The notes under the pieces were generated by a model, which saw only the letters and a list, made by a program, of their open reading frames with translations, was not told the origin of the DNA and did no database searches. A program made the translations under genes and the position numbers. From Pedobacter jejuensis (GTDB taxonomy: Bacteria > Bacteroidota > Bacteroidia > Sphingobacteriales > Sphingobacteriaceae): a stretch of DNA of 64,000 bases. Below, piece after piece: positions 35,772 to 45,536 of the stretch (position 1 is the stretch's first letter; every line of letters begins with the position of its first letter). The DNA lies in the NCBI RefSeq assembly GCF_003725795.1, contig NZ_RBEE01000002.1, forward strand, positions 62,001-126,000, read 5' to 3'.

Positions 35772-37247
35772 ATGTTAAAGCAGCACCTACAACAAAAATT
35801 ATTACAAAAATTATCTCCTCAGCAAATACAATTTATAAAGTTGTTGCAGGTACCAACCGTTGCTTTAGATACCCGTGTAAAAGAAGAATTAGAAGAAAAT
35901 CCTGCGCTTGAAGACCCAAGTTTAATGACTGCCGATGAGCCAAAAGGCGAATACGATGATTTAAATGATGGCCCGGAGGATTATGATAAATCATCAGACG
36001 ATAACAGTAGTACTGATGAATTTAATGTAGATGATTATCTGCAAGATGATAACACCAACGATTACAGCACAAACTACAATAATGGCGATGATGATGAGGA
36101 GAAAAAAGAAACGCCAATTGCTATAGAAAGTACGTTTTTCGAGAGCTTACAGGAGCAGCTAGATTTAATTCCACTTTCTGACCAGGATTTTATTATTGGC
36201 AAACAAATTATTGGCAGCTTGGATGATGATGGTTATTTACGCCGTCCGTTAAGTTCCATGATAGATGATTTGGCTTTCTCTCAGAATGTAATGGTTGAGG
36301 AAGAAGATGTATTGGAAATGTTAAGGCTTATTCAAAGTTTCGATCCTCCAGGCATTGGCGCCAGAGATTTAAAAGAATGTTTATTGATTCAACTGAAAAG
36401 AAAAGATGCCGGCAATCCAATAATCGTTAAAGCGATGAATGTTGTCGAAAATTATCTTGATGAATTTACACGTAAGCATTATGATAAACTAGAGAAAAGC
36501 TTAGGTTTAGATAGTGAAGAATTAAAAGAAGTAGTTAATGAAATTCTTCGGTTGAATCCAAAACCTGGAGATGCTAATCAGGTTACTACGAAACAAATGC
36601 AAATCATTCCAGATTTTCATATTAGCAATAACGATGGCATTTTAATTTTAACACTAAACTCTAAAAATGCTCCTGAACTTAAGGTTAGCCGTTCTTATCA
36701 AGAAATGTTTGAGCATTACGATAAAGCCTCATCAAAAGATAAAAAGCTAAAAGAAGCCGTTCAGTTTGTTAAGCAAAAATTAGATTCGGCCCGTTGGTTT
36801 ATCGATGCAATTAAGCAAAGACAACAAACTTTGCTTAAAACCATGAATGCGATTATGCATTATCAATACGAATATTTTTTAACAGCTGATGAACGTAAGA
36901 TGCGTCCGATGATTTTGAAAGATATTGCCGATAAGATTGATATGGATATTTCTACGGTATCACGGGTTGCAAACTCTAAATATGTACAGACAGAATTTGG
37001 TACATTTTTATTAAAATCATTTTTCTCTGAGGCAATTCAAACCGAAAATGGTGAAGAAGTTTCTAATAAAGAAGTTAAAAAAATTCTGGAAGATTGTATT
37101 GGCGATGAAGATAAACGCAAGCCACTGGCCGATGAGAAACTTACTGATATTTTAAAAGAACGCGGTTATAACATCGCCAGGAGAACTGTTGCAAAATACC
37201 GCGAACAGATGAATATTCCTGTTGCAAGGCTTAGAAAAGAACTTTAG
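35772..37247 (+). CDS. rpoN: RNA polymerase sigma-54 factor
   Basis: The 491-residue factor has the Q- and L-rich activator-binding region I (LQQKLLQKLSPQQIQFIKLL) and an acidic linker (about 50-115, DDDEEKK type). The core-binding region (IGSLDDDGYLRRPL, FDPPGIGARDLKECLL) and the helix-turn-helix (TVSRVANSKYVQTEFG) follow. It ends with the RpoN box ARRTVAKYREQMNIPVARLR. Sigma-54 needs AAA+ activators, and none is visible in this window. A TATTTTTG box lies at 35744-35751 but lacks a good -33 TTG. Confidence 0.95.
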   Translation: MLKQHLQQKLLQKLSPQQIQFIKLLQVPTVALDTRVKEELEENPALEDPSLMTADEPKGEYDDLNDGPEDYDKSSDDNSSTDEFNVDDYLQDDNTNDYSTNYNNGDDDEEKKETPIAIESTFFESLQEQLDLIPLSDQDFIIGKQIIGSLDDDGYLRRPLSSMIDDLAFSQNVMVEEEDVLEMLRLIQSFDPPGIGARDLKECLLIQLKRKDAGNPIIVKAMNVVENYLDEFTRKHYDKLEKSLGLDSEELKEVVNEILRLNPKPGDANQVTTKQMQIIPDFHISNNDGILILTLNSKNAPELKVSRSYQEMFEHYDKASSKDKKLKEAVQFVKQKLDSARWFIDAIKQRQQTLLKTMNAIMHYQYEYFLTADERKMRPMILKDIADKIDMDISTVSRVANSKYVQTEFGTFLLKSFFSEAIQTENGEEVSNKEVKKILEDCIGDEDKRKPLADEKLTDILKERGYNIARRTVAKYREQMNIPVARLRKEL

Positions 37248-37256
37248 GCTTACTTG

Positions 37257-37490
37257 TCTTTTGGGTTTTTGGGTGTTTCGTTTTTTGGGCTCAAAGTTTC
37301 ATAAAGAATTTTAAGATATGGATTCGATGCAGGAAATACACTAATCACCCATTTTCTATCTTTTATGCCAACAAACTAATTAACCTCCAAACGTCGAAAA
37401 AACTTACAAACAAACCAATTAACAAACTATCCCTAACCATCCAAAAAACTAACAAACTAACCAACCAAAAAACCCAACCACACCTACCAC
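37257..37490. repeat. G/T-rich then C/A-rich low-complexity tracts between rpoN and the SprF gene
   Basis: The left part (37257-37293) is ttttgggtttttgggtgttt-like, and the right part (about 37360-37490) is made of aaccaac and ccaaaaaactaac units. The two parts are roughly complementary, so together they could form a long imperfect hairpin between convergent genes. Confidence 0.7.
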
Positions 37491-38497
37491 ATTCTAATAT
37501 ACGACGGCACTTTATAAATGTTATTCAGCAGTAAGCCTAACACAATTTCGTGGCTACCGTTGCTAACCGTGTTTAAATCAGAAGTTGTAAAATCGTAAGA
37601 GTAAGTTAAGTTTACGATTTTACCAATGTTAAAACCTGCCATAGCAGCGAAAGAATCATCTTTACGATAACTTCCTCCAAGCCAGATTTTATCTCTAAAA
37701 GCAATTTTCATATTCAAATCTACCGATACCGGAGCAGGCTGAACATATTTAACCATTACAGATGGTATAGCAGCAATCTGTTCATCCAGGAAAAATTTAT
37801 ATCCTGCCGTAGCAAAATAATGTGGAACCTCTTTGCCTGTATTGTAGTTATCAGAATTTGTAAAACTTAATTTTTGTGATAACACTTGTTGTGCTGAAAC
37901 ACCGGCAAACATTCGGGCTCCATAAAGCCAAACGCCAACACTTAAATCTGGCCTCAGCTGACTAATAAAAGCGTTTGTTAATGCCGGGTCGGTTTGGCTA
38001 TCCGGAAAAGTAAGCGAATTAACATCTAATTTAATGCTCGAAACTCCCGCCGCTGCACCAACGGATATATTGAAATTATTGCTTAATTGTAAATGATAAG
38101 CATACGTTAAATTAGCATCTATTCTTGAAATCGGACCTGCCTTATCTTGAACTACTGTAACACCCATACCGTGGTGGGCTGGAGAAGAAGTATAGTTTTG
38201 TGTATAATTTCTATCCATCGGGTCGCCACTTTGTTCTGGAAAGGAAGTTAAAGCATTGCTCCACAAATGATTATCACTAAGCGCCCAATGTGCAGAAACA
38301 AAAGAAGTTTGCGGCGCATCATTAATTCCCGCCCATTGCTTGCGATAACCAGCCTTAAAATCGATATAATTTTCAATTCCCGATATTGCAGGATTTAATA
38401 AGTATTGATTAAAAATATATTGCGTGTACTGCGGTTTCTGCTGACTAAAACTTTTGAAACCAATAAATAGGGCGATTATGATGAAGTACCTTTTCAA
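37484..38497 (-). CDS. Type IX secretion PorP/SprF family outer-membrane protein
   Basis: The 337-residue barrel protein has a Sec signal (MKRYFIIIALFIGFKSFSQ). The PorP/SprF motif follows: PQYTQYIFNQYLLNPAISGI, YIDFKAGYRKQWAGINDAP and PHYFATAGYKFFLDE, ending with NNIYKVPSYIRMW. In Flavobacterium johnsoniae, SprF helps export the type B cargo SprB. Here it lies 2 bases after a gliding-motility C-terminal domain protein, so it most likely serves that cargo. Confidence 0.93.
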   Translation of the reverse strand: MKRYFIIIALFIGFKSFSQQKPQYTQYIFNQYLLNPAISGIENYIDFKAGYRKQWAGINDAPQTSFVSAHWALSDNHLWSNALTSFPEQSGDPMDRNYTQNYTSSPAHHGMGVTVVQDKAGPISRIDANLTYAYHLQLSNNFNISVGAAAGVSSIKLDVNSLTFPDSQTDPALTNAFISQLRPDLSVGVWLYGARMFAGVSAQQVLSQKLSFTNSDNYNTGKEVPHYFATAGYKFFLDEQIAAIPSVMVKYVQPAPVSVDLNMKIAFRDKIWLGGSYRKDDSFAAMAGFNIGKIVNLTYSYDFTTSDLNTVSNGSHEIVLGLLLNNIYKVPSYIRMW

Positions 38498-38499
38498 TT

Positions 38500-41400
38500 C
38501 TATCTGATTATGGTTAAAGGGCCGGTTATTGATTTTCGCCCATTTCTTGGATTGATAACGTAATAATAAACGCCAACGGGCAAAGGCTCATTTTGATAAT
38601 TGCCATCGAAAGGCACTTTATATGCATTGCTGAAAAACACCCTGTTACCGTTCCTATTGAAAACCTCAATCGTTGCATTTGGGTAACTTTCTAAATATTT
38701 GATGTTCCACACATCGTTAACGCCATCGCCATTTGGTGTAAATGAATTTGGCGGAACTAAAGCTTGTAACACAATAACTTTATAAATTACTTTTACGGTA
38801 CATCCATCACGTGTAGTTGCTGTTAATTCATAATCTGTATCTTTCTCCGGCGATGCTATTGGATTTAAAACATTGGCACTATCTAAACCTAAAGAAGGGC
38901 TCCAGTTGTACGTTAAACCCGAACCTGTTACAAAAGCAGGAAGTTTAACCTGACCACCAGCAAGAATATAAAGAGTGGCTCCCATATCTGCAGTTGGCGA
39001 TTCGTATACGTTTATGGTTCTTGAAATTACTTCTGCACAACCATTGATAGCTGTAAAAGTATAAGTAATTACATGCGAACCGATGCTTACAGATTTAGGA
39101 TTGAAATTACCATCTGCATCTACCCCATCGCCAGAATATATTCCTGAACCTGCAATACCTGAAGTTTCTTTTGCCTGGTTGATTATAACTGAGCCATCAT
39201 TTTGGCAAGCAGCAGGAATATCTGCAAACTCTAATATTGGGGATGGTTTAAGCGTAACAATTTTCGATGTTTCTTTAAAACAGGTTTCTCCTGAATAAGC
39301 AACTAGTTTTATGGTATAATCTTTAGTAGCTGAACCGCCAAAAGGCAAATAAACTAAATGAATATCATCTGAAGTTGGATATATAATCGTCTCAAAAACT
39401 TCGGGTTCATCTACAAAATCTTTATAAATAATTATTTTAGTTATTTTACCAAAAAAAGCGCTCGAAGAATTATTAATTATAACATCTTTATTACTACATA
39501 GGTTGGTTTGGTTTTGAATAGAAAAATCTGCTTTTTCCACTTGCCCATTTACTGTAAAAAGCTTTTGTTGAATAACCTGGCAGCCATTTTCATTGGTAAT
39601 TTTTAATGTTACTAAGTAATCTCCAGCAGTTAGATAAGTGTGTTTACCATCAATATCACTGGAGGTATTTGTTGAAGAACCAATTTCTCCAAAGTTCCAT
39701 TCATAAGTTAAACCATTTGTAGTACCATTAACATTTTTAGATGTATTTTTAAATATTGCAACTCCATCATCAAAACAAACTGCTGGAGTTGTAAAATCTG
39801 CTGTAGGTAAATCGGTAATTGTGATGGTTTTTATGGTAGATGTACTACTGCATCCCATATCAGATGTAGTTCTTAGGGTTACACTTTTAGTTCCAGTACT
39901 TAAATACTGATGTGTCGGATTTTGTTCTATTGATTTTGGTGTTCCATCACCAAAATCCCATTCCCAGGAAGCTATTTTTGCATCAGCATAGATTTCCTTG
40001 TTTATTTTTGACAAATCCTCAAAGCTTACACTGGTATTAATGCAGGTTGTTGTATTACTAATGGAAAATTCAGACACAGGAATAGGGTAAACCATAATGG
40101 TCTTTTTAAGCGGATCAGACCAACATCCATCCTGTGTTCCCACACTTAATGTTACTGAATGCGGTCCCTCTGTATTAAAAGCAAATTTTGGATTCTGATC
40201 AGTAATTATTGTACCATCAAAGTCCCATTTCCATTTGGTTATTTGATTATCAGCTAATGTACTCTTATCGATGGGCATAAATTCGATTCCCAAACAAACT
40301 TTTTCATCTAAAGTAAATTCTGTTTTTGGTGCTTCCTTAACAGTAAAATTGCCTTCTATTTCTTCTGTCAGACCGCAATTTGTAGCATTTAAATATGTTA
40401 CATTTACAGTAAAAGTATTATCTCCGGGTGTTGTAATTATTATATCATCAGGGTAAGTGTAAGTGTAATAAATTTTTCCTCCTATGCTTGTTTCTATTGG
40501 TGTGAGATTTGTTTGATTCTTTGTATACGCACCTCCAAGATTCCATAAAATTTCTGAAGCAGGAGCAGATAAATTAATTTTTAGTTTAAAAGGTTCGTTA
40601 GAACAACTTGATGTAATACTTTGATTGGCCAAGTTGCTGGTTTGAAAAGTAAAACTTTGAATATTTGCACCTGCTAGATATGCATAGGATTCGACATTAC
40701 CGTAACCATAGGCTATTGCAGAGAACCCACCATCAGATGTTAATCGATGTTGCGCTTGTAAGTTTGTAACGTCAATAACAGCATAGCTATATTCAGAACC
40801 AGGTATATTTACAAACGATGAATTGAAATTAGCACCATCAAGTTTAAAAGTTACTATATCTATAGTTTTAATGATAACATTAATAAAATATTTATTAATT
40901 GATGTTGGAACTCCTAATGATCGAATATTTGAAAAGACAGTAATATCATTAAGCGTTTGTTCAACTGGATTTAATAAAGTTATTTCAGGATCGCCAGGAA
41001 AAGGTATTGATGCATTCATACCAGTAGCAGTAGGATTACTTAAGTTACAGGTTTGCGAAGTTTGATAATGAGCTAATGCTATAGGCTTGGAGCCCGAAAC
41101 AATGTTTGGTGCCGTAGAAAAAAACGTTATAACGGAACCTTTTGCATAAGGATTAGTTAAAGGCAAACCATTAGCATTTGATGTGCTACCATTTACATTA
41201 ATTATTGTATTATCTTCTGATACGATAATTTTGAATGCATCTGTATTTCCATGCAACGTATTATAAAATGGTGCAGTAACAAAATTTTTGCCCCAAGAAT
41301 TTATTGGAAATATCTGTTGATACAGATTATCACCACCGCTTGGTGATCTTGAATTACCGTCTTCACAGAAAGCAGTCCAAGTATTACCAGAAAAAAATGC

Positions 41401-42066
41401 AATAGGCTTACAATCACCCACACTACTTACATAACTTCCAGTCAAATCGCTAATAGATTGATACTGATAAATGTCACCTTTATTTAGCTGAATAGTGAAT
41501 TTAGTATTTGCAAGTCTATTCCCACTTCTTGAAGTTTGAGTTGGTGTAATTTCTACTTCAGTTCCATCTTTAGTAGCTAAAACTGTGAATTGAGAATATA
41601 CTGTATTAGAACCAGAATTACCCCCAAAATTTTGATACGAGAACGCATAGTAATCTTTACCTAGAGTATTGGTAGGCAAAATCATTGAGCCACCAGTTCG
41701 CGAGTTATTGGATATGATTGCATATAATGAAATTGACTTATCAGTTACGACATGTATTGCCTTGTCAGTCTCCTTAACTTCCGAAGATGAAATATAAACG
41801 TTAAATGCATTAGGGTTTATAATTTCTTGTTTAGATGTATTGGCAGCGATACTACCTGTTGCAACGACGGTATTTCCAATAGAAACGGTATAATTGGTTT
41901 GAACATCAGCAGAAAGGATCAAAGTCATTCTGGATGTTAAATTATCCACGTGTGCAGAATATGCTAAATAAAAATCTTTGCCTTTATTTGATGAGCTTTG
42001 CCCAAAACTTTTTAAAGAAAACGAAAATACAAAAACAATAAAAACCAAAAAAGCAGTCTTCATCAT
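38500..42066 (-). CDS. Large type IX-secreted surface protein: IgGFc-binding, PKD domains, type B (CHU_C) C-terminal
   Basis: The 1188-residue protein starts MMKTAFLVFIVFVFSFSLKS; ATG at 42066 or 42063 is preferred over an upstream frame extension. An IgGFc-binding-like domain (SSNKGKDFYLAYSAHVDNLT, GSMILPTNTLGKDYYAFSYQ) covers about 25-480. Three PKD domains follow, marked by ITKWKWDFDG, IASWEWDFGDGTPKS and LTYEWNFGEIGSS. The C-terminus, from about 1100, is the gliding-motility-associated type B domain with SFTPNGDGVNDVWNIKYLE and PVGVYYYVINP, which is recognised by type IX secretion. It is probably surface-exposed, with SprF downstream as export partner. Ligand unknown. Confidence 0.93.
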   Translation of the reverse strand: MMKTAFLVFIVFVFSFSLKSFGQSSSNKGKDFYLAYSAHVDNLTSRMTLILSADVQTNYTVSIGNTVVATGSIAANTSKQEIINPNAFNVYISSSEVKETDKAIHVVTDKSISLYAIISNNSRTGGSMILPTNTLGKDYYAFSYQNFGGNSGSNTVYSQFTVLATKDGTEVEITPTQTSRSGNRLANTKFTIQLNKGDIYQYQSISDLTGSYVSSVGDCKPIAFFSGNTWTAFCEDGNSRSPSGGDNLYQQIFPINSWGKNFVTAPFYNTLHGNTDAFKIIVSEDNTIINVNGSTSNANGLPLTNPYAKGSVITFFSTAPNIVSGSKPIALAHYQTSQTCNLSNPTATGMNASIPFPGDPEITLLNPVEQTLNDITVFSNIRSLGVPTSINKYFINVIIKTIDIVTFKLDGANFNSSFVNIPGSEYSYAVIDVTNLQAQHRLTSDGGFSAIAYGYGNVESYAYLAGANIQSFTFQTSNLANQSITSSCSNEPFKLKINLSAPASEILWNLGGAYTKNQTNLTPIETSIGGKIYYTYTYPDDIIITTPGDNTFTVNVTYLNATNCGLTEEIEGNFTVKEAPKTEFTLDEKVCLGIEFMPIDKSTLADNQITKWKWDFDGTIITDQNPKFAFNTEGPHSVTLSVGTQDGCWSDPLKKTIMVYPIPVSEFSISNTTTCINTSVSFEDLSKINKEIYADAKIASWEWDFGDGTPKSIEQNPTHQYLSTGTKSVTLRTTSDMGCSSTSTIKTITITDLPTADFTTPAVCFDDGVAIFKNTSKNVNGTTNGLTYEWNFGEIGSSTNTSSDIDGKHTYLTAGDYLVTLKITNENGCQVIQQKLFTVNGQVEKADFSIQNQTNLCSNKDVIINNSSSAFFGKITKIIIYKDFVDEPEVFETIIYPTSDDIHLVYLPFGGSATKDYTIKLVAYSGETCFKETSKIVTLKPSPILEFADIPAACQNDGSVIINQAKETSGIAGSGIYSGDGVDADGNFNPKSVSIGSHVITYTFTAINGCAEVISRTINVYESPTADMGATLYILAGGQVKLPAFVTGSGLTYNWSPSLGLDSANVLNPIASPEKDTDYELTATTRDGCTVKVIYKVIVLQALVPPNSFTPNGDGVNDVWNIKYLESYPNATIEVFNRNGNRVFFSNAYKVPFDGNYQNEPLPVGVYYYVINPRNGRKSITGPLTIIR

Positions 42067-42301
42067 TATTAATTTATTAGGAATGTAGTTTGCATTTGGT
42101 TGGATATCGAAATGCAATATACTATTTATGAATATACAACAAAAGCACTAAGCAGTTATTTAACAATTTTAAATTGTTAAACTATGGTTTTGTGTAAAAA
42201 AGACGAAAATTGATAGAATAAAAAAAATGATTTTAACTTCTAAAGCCTTAAATATCTATGCGATAAATAAATACATTTAGAATATCATGAAGAAAAATTA
42301 A

Positions 42302-42442
42302 TTACTTATCCGGAGGTTCATCCTTACCTTCTTTAAATTCTTTAATACTTCTTCCAATCCCTTTCATTAATTCAGGTAGTTTTTTACCTCCAAAAATTAA
42401 AAGAATTACTGCACCAATTAAGATTATTTCCACGACCGACAT
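42302..42442 (-). CDS. tatA: Sec-independent protein translocase TatA, very short
   Basis: The 46-residue protein reads [20 protein letters not shown], then [20 protein letters not shown], then DEPPDK. A TM helix, the FGGKKLPEL hinge and the amphipathic helix [12 protein letters not shown] are all present, so TatA is convincing despite the short tail. The upstream in-frame codons offer no ATG before a TAA. No tatC is adjacent. The window's amidase looks Tat-dependent, which fits. It lies between the type IX cargo gene and the HD hydrolase gene, all on the minus strand. Confidence 0.87.
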   Translation of the reverse strand: MSVVEIILIGAVILLIFGGKKLPELMKGIGRSIKEFKEGKDEPPDK

Positions 42443-42501
42443 ATTAGGGTTTTCAGTAATATACGATTTATCGGCGCTTAAGTTTTATTTTAATATATTA
42501 T

Positions 42502-43356
42502 TTAAACTAATAACGCTTTTAAGCTTCTTGCTTTTACTTTCGGTAAAGCTCCATGCCGCATAAATTCAGCAAATCCTTTTAGTTGTTTAATAGATTTAAC
42601 AGCCTCATAACCAAAAGTATAACTTCTTATTTTATTCAACAACATAGTGTCCGTTTTAAATAAATCACTTTCTGATAATATTTGCTTCTTTATTAAATTT
42701 TTAATCAACTCAGCCATTTTTCCATTTGCATAAAGGTAAAGCGGCAGTTTAAATACATCCTCATTAAGTTTTATAAAGGTTTCATTAATCCAGAGCACTT
42801 CTTTTTTGCTGTTTATCGCAATTTTTCCATTCTTAAGGATTACAGCTTTTAAAAATTCTTTTGCTCTTTGTCTCGATATAATTCCGGCGTAAACACCATC
42901 ACGTAATGTATAATCCAATCTATCCGCACAAAGCGCTGGTAAAGGCTGCTCTAAAATATCAAACTTGCTAAACAAAATTTGATTTACACTATATCCAAAT
43001 TTTATCAGTACATCAGGAATTTCCGACTTGTACAAAACTTCGGCAAATACCTTTTCGTGATAATCTTCTTCAACGTTATCAAAAACATAATCTCCAACAT
43101 GAGAGAAAGCAGTATGTGATACATCATGCAATAAACCGGCAATTTGTTCAATTTCTGTTCCGCCTAATTTTTTGATTAGCATGGTTACACCAATAGCATG
43201 CTCTAATCTGGAATGACAGATATCTGGATTTACCAAATAGATAGCGCCACTCTGGTGGATTCCGGCCAAACGCTTTAAAGCATCAGTTGCTAAAAGTTCG
43301 GTAAATACATCTGGCAATTCCATTTTACCATACAAAAAATCGCTTAGCTGCATCAT
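42502..43356 (-). CDS. HD-domain phosphohydrolase (dGTPase-like, COG1078)
   Basis: The 284-residue protein has the HD pattern: HSRLEHAIGV (first His region), IEQIAGLLHDVSHTAFSHVG (HD pair), DYHEKVF, and LCADRLDYTLRDGVY (last Asp). These match small dNTP triphosphohydrolase-like proteins. The substrate is uncertain, as HD proteins of this size act on various nucleotides. The start at 43356 (MMQLSDFLYG) is preferred; an upstream TTG would only add four residues. Its 5' region is 215 bases from the divergent TetR gene. Confidence 0.87.
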   Translation of the reverse strand: MMQLSDFLYGKMELPDVFTELLATDALKRLAGIHQSGAIYLVNPDICHSRLEHAIGVTMLIKKLGGTEIEQIAGLLHDVSHTAFSHVGDYVFDNVEEDYHEKVFAEVLYKSEIPDVLIKFGYSVNQILFSKFDILEQPLPALCADRLDYTLRDGVYAGIISRQRAKEFLKAVILKNGKIAINSKKEVLWINETFIKLNEDVFKLPLYLYANGKMAELIKNLIKKQILSESDLFKTDTMLLNKIRSYTFGYEAVKSIKQLKGFAEFMRHGALPKVKARSLKALLV

Positions 43357-43571
43357 ATTAATAATGTTCAAATTGTGAAAATCAATACACGAAATTACTA
43401 ATATTTTTAGTTAAATAATTAATTATTATTCCACATTTAACTAAATTTTATAGCTTGTAAATTAACTTTCAATTATTTTGAAATTGATTATTACAATAAC
43501 ATGATTAAGAAATTGTTGTGTAAAAAAACAAGGAAATCATATTAACGTTATACTTGTAAAAAAACAGGTAT

Positions 43572-44228
43572 ATGGCAACTGCTCAACAAATTCGACAAGC
43601 ATATCTTGATTATGTTTTAACCAACAATGAGAAACCAAAATCGGTTTACGTTTTCGTTAAAAAACTTAAAATTACCGAAGCTGAATTTTATCAGTTTTAT
43701 GCTTCGTTCGAAAGTATCGAAAAGAATGTTTGGTTTCAATTAACGTTCGAAACCATTACAAAAATTAAAGAACAAGAGGTTTGGCTTCAATATTCCTCTC
43801 GTGAGAAAATACTTTCCTTTTTTTATAGCTACTTAGAAAATTTAAAAAACGAACGCAGTTTTGTTATTTATAGCTTAAAAAATCAAAAAGGAAAATTTGA
43901 AATGCCAAATGTGCTTTCTGGTGTTAAACCTATCTTCGAAAATTTTGCTGAAGAAATTATAGCTGAAGGTTTGGAAAGTGGCGAGCTTGCCGAACGCAGG
44001 TTTTTAAGCAAAAGATATAAGGATGCTTTGTGGATTCAGTTTGCATTTATTTTAAATTTTTGGATAAATGATGATAGCGATGGTTTCGAAAAAACAGATG
44101 AAGCGATTGAAAAAGGCATAAATGTTACCTTCGATTTATTTCAGCACTCTCCAATAGATAACTTGTTTGAGTATGGCAAGTTTTTAAGCCGCAATGGCAA
44201 GTACGCAGGTAAAATGGGTTTTAATTAA
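43572..44228 (+). CDS. TetR-family regulator paired with AarF kinase
   Basis: The 218-residue protein has a TetR-like N-terminal helix-turn-helix (QIRQAYLDYVLTNNEKPKSV, then ITEAEFYQFYASFESIEKNV), although the recognition region is weak. The C-terminal part is a helical ligand or dimer domain with ENFAEEIIAEGLESGELAER. The next gene (AarF/UbiB-type kinase) starts immediately after its stop, with no gap, so they form a coupled pair. A weak -7 like box TATACTTG lies at 43549-43556. The ligand and targets are unknown. Confidence 0.82.
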   Translation: MATAQQIRQAYLDYVLTNNEKPKSVYVFVKKLKITEAEFYQFYASFESIEKNVWFQLTFETITKIKEQEVWLQYSSREKILSFFYSYLENLKNERSFVIYSLKNQKGKFEMPNVLSGVKPIFENFAEEIIAEGLESGELAERRFLSKRYKDALWIQFAFILNFWINDDSDGFEKTDEAIEKGINVTFDLFQHSPIDNLFEYGKFLSRNGKYAGKMGFN

Positions 44229-45536
44229 ATGAAAGAACAAAATAGTATTCCTGTAACAAAGGTAGAACGATCTGCTAAATTTGTAAAAACTGGTTTTCAA
44301 ATTGGCGGAAATTACATAAAACATTATTCTAAAAAATTGTTCAATCCAGAAATGGATAGAGAACAACTTAATGAAGATAATGCCACAGATATTTACAAAT
44401 CTTTAAGTGAACTTAAAGGCAGTGCTTTAAAAATTGCGCAAATGTTGAGTATGGATAAAAACATACTTCCAAAATCTTATGTTGATAAATTTACGCAGTC
44501 GCAATATAATGCTCCACCCCTTTCCGGACCATTAATTGTAAGAACTTTTACCAAAAATTTCGGCAAAACGCCAGAGCAGATTTACGATACTTTTAACATT
44601 AATTCTACAAATGCAGCTTCAATTGGTCAGGTGCATCAAGCTACTTTAAAAGGTAAAAAACTTGCGGTTAAAATCCAATATCCTGGTGTTGGCGATAGCA
44701 TCTCATCAGATTTAAAATTGGTAAAACCTTTTGCGTTCCGCTTGTTGGGCATGTCTGAAAAGGAATTAAACATTTACATTAAAGAAGTTGAAGAAAGACT
44801 ATTAGAAGAAACGGATTATGAACTAGAAGTTAAACGTTCTATTGAATTTTCTGAAGCTTGCAAAAATTTGGATAATGTAGTTTTCCCAACGTATTACCCT
44901 GAACTTTCTGGTAAAAGAATCATATCCATGGATTGGATTGATGGATTACACTTAAAAGAGTTTTTGCAGACTAATCCGTCACAAGAATTAAGAAATAAAA
45001 TTGGACAAGCCCTTTGGGATTTTTATAATTTCCAACAGCATGAATTAAGGGCAGTACATGCAGATCCGCACCCGGGTAATTTTATGATTACGCCTGATGA
45101 AAAACTGGGGGTAATTGATTTTGGTTGTATAAAAGAAATGCCTGATGATTTTTACTATCCGTTTTTCTCATTAATTTCAACAGATGTCATTAATGATAAA
45201 GCAAAAACAATTGATGCATTTAGGCAGCTTGACATGATTCATAAAGATGATACTGCATCGCAGGTTGAGTTTTATTATAAATCGTACAAAGAAATGATTG
45301 AGCTTTTTGCGAAACCATACATTAATAACACTTTCGATTTTAGTCAGAATGAGTTTTTCGAAAAGCTTTATGAATATGGCGAGAAAATAGCCAAAATGCC
45401 TGAATTTAAACAAGCCCGTGGCGTGAAGCATTTTATTTATGTAAACCGAACTAATTTTGGTTTATATACGATCTTACATGATTTAAAAGCTGTAGTAAAA
45501 ACAGATACTTTTAAACCTTCATTAAATAAAAATTAG
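44229..45536 (+). CDS. ABC1/UbiB (AarF) family atypical kinase
   Basis: The 435-residue protein has the ABC1 motif SELKGSALKIAQMLSMDKNI (KxGQ-like region). It also has the lysine motif ASIGQVHQATLKGKKLAVKI (residues 132-151), the catalytic HADPHPGNFMI and the metal motif VIDFGC. UbiB-type kinases support quinone synthesis or lipid handling through an ATPase activity. No ubiquinone or menaquinone gene is adjacent. Its transcript follows a TetR gene with no intergenic space. The last bases overlap the receiver gene by four bases on the opposite strand. Confidence 0.92.
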   Translation: MKEQNSIPVTKVERSAKFVKTGFQIGGNYIKHYSKKLFNPEMDREQLNEDNATDIYKSLSELKGSALKIAQMLSMDKNILPKSYVDKFTQSQYNAPPLSGPLIVRTFTKNFGKTPEQIYDTFNINSTNAASIGQVHQATLKGKKLAVKIQYPGVGDSISSDLKLVKPFAFRLLGMSEKELNIYIKEVEERLLEETDYELEVKRSIEFSEACKNLDNVVFPTYYPELSGKRIISMDWIDGLHLKEFLQTNPSQELRNKIGQALWDFYNFQQHELRAVHADPHPGNFMITPDEKLGVIDFGCIKEMPDDFYYPFFSLISTDVINDKAKTIDAFRQLDMIHKDDTASQVEFYYKSYKEMIELFAKPYINNTFDFSQNEFFEKLYEYGEKIAKMPEFKQARGVKHFIYVNRTNFGLYTILHDLKAVVKTDTFKPSLNKN

